Positions 59,023 through 64,000 of a DNA stretch of 64,000 nt are shown in pieces. Every line of letters starts with the position of its first letter. Position 1 is the stretch's first letter. The notes beneath the pieces are model-generated. The model made no database searches. It saw nothing but the letters and a program-made list of their open reading frames with translations, and was not told the origin of the DNA. The position numbers were made by a program, and so were the translations under genes. This DNA comes from JAKRSE01 sp943369295 (GTDB lineage Bacteria; Armatimonadota; Fimbriimonadia; Fimbriimonadales; Fimbriimonadaceae): contig CALRMU020000003.1 in the NCBI GenBank assembly GCA_943369295.1, forward strand, positions 558,001 through 622,000, written 5' to 3'.

Positions 59023-59919
59023 ATGGGCCTCTTTGGCTGGCTAAAAAAGAAAGATCAGGTTCCTGATTGGGCGCATGGTCTAGACAACAAGCAGTTTAAG
59101 GCTCTTTGGGGTTCAGCGCTCGAGTGGTTTTCTGACCATGGGGTTGAAGTCATTGCCGATGAGAAAGAGGGCACCATTGAGGCTCAATCCGGTTTCCTTC
59201 AAGGTAGTCACTTCAGTCTGCTCAATCTGGCCCGGCTTGCAGCAAAGATGAAGCCGGATGAGGTGGCGGCGACCGTTAAGGGGTTTCTTCAGAGCCAATG
59301 GGATTCAACGGAAGAAGCAGCCTTGGTCAAGAGCCACGGCTACGAAAGAGCTAGTCCACAATCACGGATCAGACTTTTTGCTGTCGATCCAGAAATGGAG
59401 CCTCATTCCATGGCCGGCAAAGATGTTGCTCCGAACCTTAAAGCAGTCATCTGTCTTGACCTCTCGCAAAGCACTGTGTCGGTCACTATGGACGAGCTGG
59501 AATCCTGGGGAGTCTCGTTGGAAGACGCATTCAACCAGGCTATGGAACTGACTTTGCAGGACTTCAAGGACTATTTTGAAGATGATCTGCCATTGTTGGC
59601 CGGGAAAAAGTACGCCTTCGAAGTGCAGGAGAGCTTCTTTGTCTCTTCTGTCATTCTTTGCCTTCCCGAACTCTTCGATCACCCTCCGAGGTTTGGCATT
59701 TTGGCGGGGGTGCCGACTCGCAGTGTGCTTCTCTGCACAGGACTTGACGATCAGGTTCCGAAGCAGGAGTTTGAAGAGTTGAACCGCCTGACCACATCTG
59801 TTTTCAACTGTAAGTCTGGGCCTGTTACTCCCGAACTCTACTGGCTGTATGAGGGAGAGGTTCTGGCTTTGAGTGATGGCGCGGTATGGGAGAGATTCTC
59901 AAAAATCGTTCTTAGGTAA
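59023..59919 (+). CDS. Unknown soluble protein
   Basis: 298 residues with no family I can name. MGLFGWLKKKD suggests an amphipathic start like that of cytoplasmic DUF-type proteins. Later segments alternate helix and strand (ELTLQDFKDYFEDDLPLL, FVSSVILCLPELF, RSVLLCTGLDD, PELYWLYEGEVLALSD), a layout somewhat like DUF1444. A perfect TATAAT box supports the start. The convergent gap after it contains family B repeats. Confidence 0.65.
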   Translation: MGLFGWLKKKDQVPDWAHGLDNKQFKALWGSALEWFSDHGVEVIADEKEGTIEAQSGFLQGSHFSLLNLARLAAKMKPDEVAATVKGFLQSQWDSTEEAALVKSHGYERASPQSRIRLFAVDPEMEPHSMAGKDVAPNLKAVICLDLSQSTVSVTMDELESWGVSLEDAFNQAMELTLQDFKDYFEDDLPLLAGKKYAFEVQESFFVSSVILCLPELFDHPPRFGILAGVPTRSVLLCTGLDDQVPKQEFEELNRLTTSVFNCKSGPVTPELYWLYEGEVLALSDGAVWERFSKIVLR

Positions 59920-59960
59920 AGGTGCCTTGGCTCGGGGCAGTCGGAGTTTTGGTTCTAATA

Positions 59961-60189
59961 TCCTCATTTGAGGAACGAGGATTAGGTCGTGAACGGCGAA
60001 GCTTCTTGCCTCACATTTTCTGTTCACGACCTGCTTCGGCATGCGCCTCATAAGGTCGTGGCACCCAAGATCGGGTGAAGTTTGTGGAGACGATTCTTCT
60101 CTTCGAGTCATCCCTGGCAAACCTGGTTTCACTCATAAGATAGATGGGGTGCCACGATCCTCATCCGAGGAACGAGGATTAGGTCGTGA
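59961..60189 (+). repeat. Family B elements in a convergent gap
   Basis: A 34-base block with TCCTCATyyGAGGAACGAGG then ATTAGGTCGTGAA occurs at 59961 and 60158, 197 bp apart. Between them is TTCACGACCTGC...GGTCGTGGCACCC (60024-60066), the closing half-unit. The second block begins GGGTGCCACGATCC, so the two halves face each other as in the 33387 array. The flanking genes are convergent. Confidence 0.75.
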
Positions 60190-60193
60190 AAGC

Positions 60194-61174
60194 TCACCCA
60201 ATTTTCACAGGCTGACACGACCGAGCGCTCTCAATCGCAGCCAGAGCGATCCTCACAGCTGCCGCACCCTCATCCGCACTGACCGGATAGCCAGCCTTGC
60301 CTGTCACAGCATCAACAAAGGATCTCAGCTGAAGGTAGTAGGGGTCGTCAAGCGGATCCATCAGGTTCTCGGGCCGACTGCCCGAATCCTGCAGATGAAC
60401 CCGGAGCGAGGGATTCTGGCGAGAATCAAACTCAATCACTCCTTCGCTTCCTGCCGCTTCAATCGTGGTGCGGAACCCGCTGGGGTCCATCCAGGTGCTC
60501 TCGACGTGGCTGATGCAGCCGCTGGCGTGGGTCAGGGTGGTTAAAGCGTAGTCACCGACAAAATCTGCCCCTTCAATGCGTGGGCCAAGAGTGACCGAGC
60601 GAGACATCACCTCCACAACCGGACCAAGAGTCCAGCAGAGCCAGTCAAATTCATGAACAGCAAGATCCAGCAAAACCCCACCTGATCGACCTGGATCAAG
60701 GAACCAGCCATCCTGGCCTTGTGGTGCCCTACCGCCGCGGCGAAGCCGCACACTGGCCACCCGCCCAATCGAACCAGAAGCAATAAGTTCATGAGCCTTG
60801 CGATGCTCAGGGAAGAACCGGACCACCTGGGCAGGCATAAGGGTCGCGCCACCTTTCTTGGCCGCGTTGATCATCCCTTGGCAGTCCTCCATCGAACCCG
60901 CGATGGGCTTCTCGACAAGGGTGCTGATTCCTCGCTCTAGAGCAGGAATGGCGATGCCGGCGTGGGTGTCAGTCGGAGTGCAGACGTCAAGGGCATCGAT
61001 CGTAGAAAGAAGACTCTCGATCTTGCTGTGGGCCTTGATCTCGTGCCTGCGGGCAAAAGCCTCCAGCTTGTGCTTGCTGATGTCAAAAACGTGAATCTCC
61101 ACGTCTGGCATGAGGCTGTATTTAAGGGCATGAACATTGCCCATTCCGCCTGCACCAACAATTCCGACCTTCAC
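60194..61174 (-). CDS. Gfo/Idh/MocA-family oxidoreductase
   Basis: A 326-residue NAD(P)-dependent oxidoreductase. VGIVGAGGMGNVHALKY (3-19) is the Rossmann loop; DVCTPTDTHAGIAIPALERG and VEKPIAGSMED carry the EKP lysine; LDLAVHEFDWLCWTLG has the D...H pair. These enzymes usually act on sugars or sugar-like polyols; substrate unknown. Start is GTG, overlapping the stop of the exporter gene upstream by 4 bases. Confidence 0.87.
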   Translation of the reverse strand: MKVGIVGAGGMGNVHALKYSLMPDVEIHVFDISKHKLEAFARRHEIKAHSKIESLLSTIDALDVCTPTDTHAGIAIPALERGISTLVEKPIAGSMEDCQGMINAAKKGGATLMPAQVVRFFPEHRKAHELIASGSIGRVASVRLRRGGRAPQGQDGWFLDPGRSGGVLLDLAVHEFDWLCWTLGPVVEVMSRSVTLGPRIEGADFVGDYALTTLTHASGCISHVESTWMDPSGFRTTIEAAGSEGVIEFDSRQNPSLRVHLQDSGSRPENLMDPLDDPYYLQLRSFVDAVTGKAGYPVSADEGAAAVRIALAAIESARSCQPVKIG

Positions 61175-62100
61175 GCCTCTATTGTCCCCTCAACTGGGCC
61201 TGCCTCGCGCCTTTGGGCCACAAAGACCCCCACCAAGGCTAGGACAAGGCCGACCCACTGAAAGGCTTTGAACTCACTACCAAAGACCATCCACGCAAAG
61301 ACTGCCGCAGTCGGAGGGATGAGATACTGGGTGACTGTGGCTCGAGCCGGGCCAAGCTGCTCGATAGCGTAGTAGTAGAACATGAAGGCCAGGGCTCCTG
61401 CAACCACCACAAGGTAAGCCAAAGTCCACCAGCCAGTCGGGCTGAAGCTGCCAAAGGGAGTGTGGACGAGAGACCAGATTCCATAAGGCAGAAGGACGAT
61501 CATCGCTCCTGGCATGGTGAGAGCCATCCCTTTGATTGAACCAAGTTCGGCAATGACAGGCCGAATGACAATAACGCCAATCGCCCAAACCAAGGCGGCA
61601 GTCAGCATGAGAATGAAGCCTAGCCAAGTCGAGTTCGCCCCGGTCGCAAGCAGGCCATCAAGATTTGAGAAGACGACTCCGGTAAAGGCCAAAAAGGTGC
61701 CGATCGACCAGTTTCGGCCGAGCTTGTCTCCACCCGTGACAGCGCTAAGCAGTGCGATAAAGAGGGGAGTCGTGGCCATGGTGACCGCCCCTTGAGCGGA
61801 CCCCATCCTCTTCATGGCCTCCATAAAGAGGACCATGTAGACCCCGCTTGCCAGACACCCCGAGAGCAGAATCCTTGGCCACAGCTTTTTAGGAGCGGTG
61901 AACCCTGAGCCCGCAACGAGCAGGAGTCCGATAAAGAAAGGGAGCTGAAGCAGGTAGCGCGCCAGCATCAAAGCCGGTGGAGACCATTCTTGGAATGCCA
62001 GCTTCACGCAGACAAAGTTGAATCCCCAGGTGAGGACAACGAAGGCTAATCCCAGGTAGGCGGGGGCTTCTTTGCTGCCCCTCCACCCTGCCTGTCCCAT
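61171..62100 (-). CDS. EamA/DMT-family transporter
   Basis: A 309-residue protein with ten membrane helices in two EamA repeats. PAYLGLAFVVLTWGFNFVCVKLAF opens the first; LGFILMLTAALVWAIGVIVIRP opens the second; APATRATVTQY-like residues (GPARATVTQYLIPPTAAVFAW) match the late signature. Members export amino acids or other metabolites. It is co-translated with the oxidoreductase. A TAGACT box lies 7 nt before the ATG. Confidence 0.85.
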   Translation of the reverse strand: MGQAGWRGSKEAPAYLGLAFVVLTWGFNFVCVKLAFQEWSPPALMLARYLLQLPFFIGLLLVAGSGFTAPKKLWPRILLSGCLASGVYMVLFMEAMKRMGSAQGAVTMATTPLFIALLSAVTGGDKLGRNWSIGTFLAFTGVVFSNLDGLLATGANSTWLGFILMLTAALVWAIGVIVIRPVIAELGSIKGMALTMPGAMIVLLPYGIWSLVHTPFGSFSPTGWWTLAYLVVVAGALAFMFYYYAIEQLGPARATVTQYLIPPTAAVFAWMVFGSEFKAFQWVGLVLALVGVFVAQRREAGPVEGTIEA

Positions 62101-62107
62101 GAAAATG

Positions 62108-62113
62108 AGTCTA
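62108..62113 (-). promoter_or_regulatory. -10-type box of the exporter-oxidoreductase unit
   Basis: TAGACT on the minus strand ends exactly 7 nt before the ATG at 62100. Confidence 0.5.
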
Positions 62114-62239
62114 CTCGCGAGGATGGCGTTAGCAGGGGCATCAAGACTTTGCAGGCTGGGCTATTCGGGGAGGATTAGGAAGACATTTTCGGGGTGCTGT
62201 CTTCGGGTGACAAGGGTCCGTGACCCGTGGAAGAGAACC

Positions 62240-62896
62240 TCAAGAATCAGCCAAGGCTTCGGCCAAACTCAACTTACCCAGGGTGCAGAGCACGTAAGGA
62301 TGAGCCTTTTCAAGCCCGAAGGCGACAGAATAAAAGTCCTCAATCAAGCCCACAAAGTCAGGCATGTCCTCATTCCCCCGAGCCAGCCAAAGAAGATTCA
62401 GCGGTACTGGCCCAGTCTCTTCCCGAACAGCATCCTGAATGTAGGTCGAGCTGATCTTCTTTGCTCCCAGCTTCTCAAAAAACCTCAAGCGTCCAGCCCT
62501 GATAACTCTTTCCTCTTCTGAAGTGGCATCTTCAAGTCTCTCCACCTCCAACAGAGTCCCTTTGCAGCCAGGGTGAGGAGAACACAAGGCTTCGATTCCA
62601 GCCAAGAGCAGCTGGCTTCCCCACCCTTCGCCCCTCAAATCTGGCCGGAGGCCAACATGGACAACCCAAGCCCAGGAACCATCCGGAGAAACCCGCCCAC
62701 GCACAACACCTCCCAGAAACTCATCCTCGTCTTCAAATATCCAAGTTTCGAAAGGGGATCCGTCAAACTCAGCCTCAATGGCCTCCCTTGGCTCAAGCTC
62801 TTCCGGAGGAAAAAGGAACTCCAAAAGGTCAAGAGCCTCCTCTGCCATTGGGTCAGAGGAGGATGAAATGCGGCGCAGAGGAGGCAGAGGGGTCAC
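62240..62896 (-). CDS. GNAT-family acetyltransferase
   Basis: A 218-residue protein of the GCN5-related acetyltransferase fold. VVHVGLRPDLRGEGWGSQLLLAGIEAL (about 77-103) is motif A with the acetyl-CoA loop R-x-x-G-x-G. FFEKLGAKKI is motif B. About 60 residues beyond the core are family-specific. The start is GTG overlapping the trpB stop by 4 bases, so it is translated with trpB. The acceptor is unknown. Confidence 0.8.
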   Translation of the reverse strand: MTPLPPLRRISSSSDPMAEEALDLLEFLFPPEELEPREAIEAEFDGSPFETWIFEDEDEFLGGVVRGRVSPDGSWAWVVHVGLRPDLRGEGWGSQLLLAGIEALCSPHPGCKGTLLEVERLEDATSEEERVIRAGRLRFFEKLGAKKISSTYIQDAVREETGPVPLNLLWLARGNEDMPDFVGLIEDFYSVAFGLEKAHPYVLCTLGKLSLAEALADS

Positions 62897-64000
62897 AGGT
62901 CAAGAATCTCAGAAGCTCGGACCATGTCCTTGTCGCCTCGGCCAGAAAGATTGACCAAGACCCTCTCGCCTGGGGTGAAGAGCTCGGCCTTGAAAAGCGC
63001 CGCAATGGCGTGAGCCGATTCGAAAGCGGGAATCAAACCTTCAAGCTCGGACAGACGACGAAAAGCCATTAAGGCTTCGTCATCTGTCACCGAAGTGTAA
63101 ATCGCTCGACCCGAATCCTTCAGGAAAGAGTGCTCGGCGCCAACACCAGGGTAATCCAAACCGGCCGAGACCGAATGAGTGGCCACGACCTGACCGTACT
63201 CATCCTGCATCATGTAGCTGTAGCTGCCGTGCAGAACCCCGGGCTGACCAGCGCTCAGCGGAGCCGCGTGCTGACCCGTGCCGACACCCATTCCGCCTGC
63301 TTCGACCCCCATAATGCGAACCTTTGAATCGGGGACGAAGGCATGGAAGAAGCCGATGGCGTTGCTGCCGCCACCAACACAGGCAACGATTGAATCCGGC
63401 AGCACCGAGTGCCTTTCCAGATACTGGGCTCTGGCTTCGATGCCAATAACCGACTGAAGCTCGCGGACCATAAAAGGATAGGGGTGAGGTCCGGCGGCGG
63501 TTCCGATGATGTAATGAGTATCGGCGACGTTGGTCACCCAGTCTCTCATCGCCTCATTCAAGGCATCCTTCAGGGTCTTGGTACCGCTGCTGACGGGGAC
63601 GACTTCCGCACCCAAAAGCTTCATTCTGAAGACATTGAGCTTCTGCCTTTCGCAGTCTTCTTCGCCCATGTAGACGATGCATTTGAGTCCAAACAAGGCA
63701 CAAACTGTGGCCGTAGCAACTCCGTGCTGACCCGCGCCAGTCTCAGCAATGATCCTCTTTTTGCCCATGCGAATGGCGAGCAGACACTGCCCGAGCGCGT
63801 TGTTGATCTTGTGGGCACCAGTGTGGTTAAGGTCTTCCCTCTTCACACAAATGTTCAGACCGGTGGCTTCGCTCAGTCGGCGGGCTTCGGTGATGGGAGT
63901 TGGGCGTCCGACAAAATCCTTCAGAAGGCGACGAAACTCGGCCAGAAATTCTGGGTCATGCCACGCCTTGTCAAACTCCTCAGTCAGCTGGTCAAGTGCT
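62893..64000 (-). CDS. trpB: Tryptophan synthase beta chain, N-terminus outside the window
   Basis: TrpB joins indole and serine with pyridoxal phosphate in tryptophan synthesis. The frame runs to the window edge, so about the first 30-40 residues are missing. Visible are FRRLLKDFVGRPTP, the PLP lysine in KREDLNHTGAHKINNALG, AETGAGQHGVATA, CVGGGSNAIG for the phosphate and SVSAGLDYPGVGAEH. The end is LVNLSGRGDKDM. trpA, usually next, is not here; a GNAT gene follows instead. Confidence 0.95.
   Translation of the reverse strand, partial: ALDQLTEEFDKAWHDPEFLAEFRRLLKDFVGRPTPITEARRLSEATGLNICVKREDLNHTGAHKINNALGQCLLAIRMGKKRIIAETGAGQHGVATATVCALFGLKCIVYMGEEDCERQKLNVFRMKLLGAEVVPVSSGTKTLKDALNEAMRDWVTNVADTHYIIGTAAGPHPYPFMVRELQSVIGIEARAQYLERHSVLPDSIVACVGGGSNAIGFFHAFVPDSKVRIMGVEAGGMGVGTGQHAAPLSAGQPGVLHGSYSYMMQDEYGQVVATHSVSAGLDYPGVGAEHSFLKDSGRAIYTSVTDDEALMAFRRLSELEGLIPAFESAHAIAALFKAELFTPGERVLVNLSGRGDKDMVRASEILDL

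Noticed and set aside
62101..62239. Repeat or gene before the exporter unit
   Set aside because: Only a 5-bp stem GGGTC/GACCC (62214-62226), also found at 7169-7181, is visible. Two copies are too few to call a family.
1..64000. tRNA, rRNA, transposase, integrase or replication origin
   Set aside because: No cloverleaf with a T-loop GTTCRA pattern in an intergenic region, no rRNA core sequence, no DDE, HUH or recombinase motif, and no DnaA-box cluster was seen by eye.

Overview
This window is a gene-dense bacterial chromosome segment of about 50-55% GC (estimated by eye). The best lineage clue is the pilin-like protein at 49277-50299. Its N-terminus carries FTLIELLVVIAIIAILAA followed by LFPVFAQAKEAAKRT, a signature I associate with the Armatimonadota, especially Fimbriimonas-type genomes. 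Two lipoproteins with lipoboxes, a porin-like secreted protein, a Tat-exported PhoX and a SecD-SecF fusion suggest a two-membrane cell. The lineage call is an inference. No rRNA, tRNA, CRISPR array, insertion sequence or prophage was recognised.

Layout. 1-4198: end of der, a dihydroorotase, a short 2-isopropylmalate synthase, a NIL-domain protein and an acetyl-xylan-esterase-like hydrolase. 4199-5871: an AT-richer two-gene insert, an unknown helical protein followed by a nucleoside-phosphorylase-fold protein; this is the best candidate for an undescribed, possibly anti-phage, module. 5965-17610: a TPR protein, unknown genes, an aldo/keto reductase, purF, small proteins, an Ig-like lipoprotein, an esterase, then the overlapping grpE-glmM-coaX run. 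17611-18934: a repeat hub with a 267-bp tandem array. 18935-26142: a tricorn-type protease, then five overlapping genes (class II aldolase, hisS, porin-like, coiled coil, degenerate J-domain). 26143-32103: a leftward operon from glyQ through three unknown genes to hisF, a GH29 fucosidase and an Fpg-like protein. 32179-34441: membrane protein, PI-PLC/GDPD-like protein and a second repeat array with 183- and 214-bp periods. 34442-42347: PhoX, a chemotaxis receptor and groES-groEL with a CIRCE-like operator. 42434-50472: SecDF, a DUF4382-type lipoprotein, leuB, gpmA, vsr, the pilin and a 58-residue lipoprotein. 50556-55863: araB-araD, a leftward cluster of four small genes including a barstar-like immunity protein, and a GntR/LacI-type regulator. 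56203-64000: fumC, a dicarboxylate/amino-acid symporter, an unknown protein, a DMT exporter with an oxidoreductase, and trpB (cut by the window edge) with a GNAT acetyltransferase.

How it works together. Most genes are housekeeping: pyrimidine, purine, leucine, histidine and tryptophan synthesis, chaperones, translation and secretion. They lie in short operons joined by 4-bp start/stop overlaps. Many first genes have a TANNNT hexamer 6-10 nt before the start codon and no ribosome binding site, which suggests leaderless mRNAs and decides several start choices. Every large gap between convergent genes is filled with families of hairpin repeats. Their stems differ in sequence but keep pairing, and this is the second main feature of interest.
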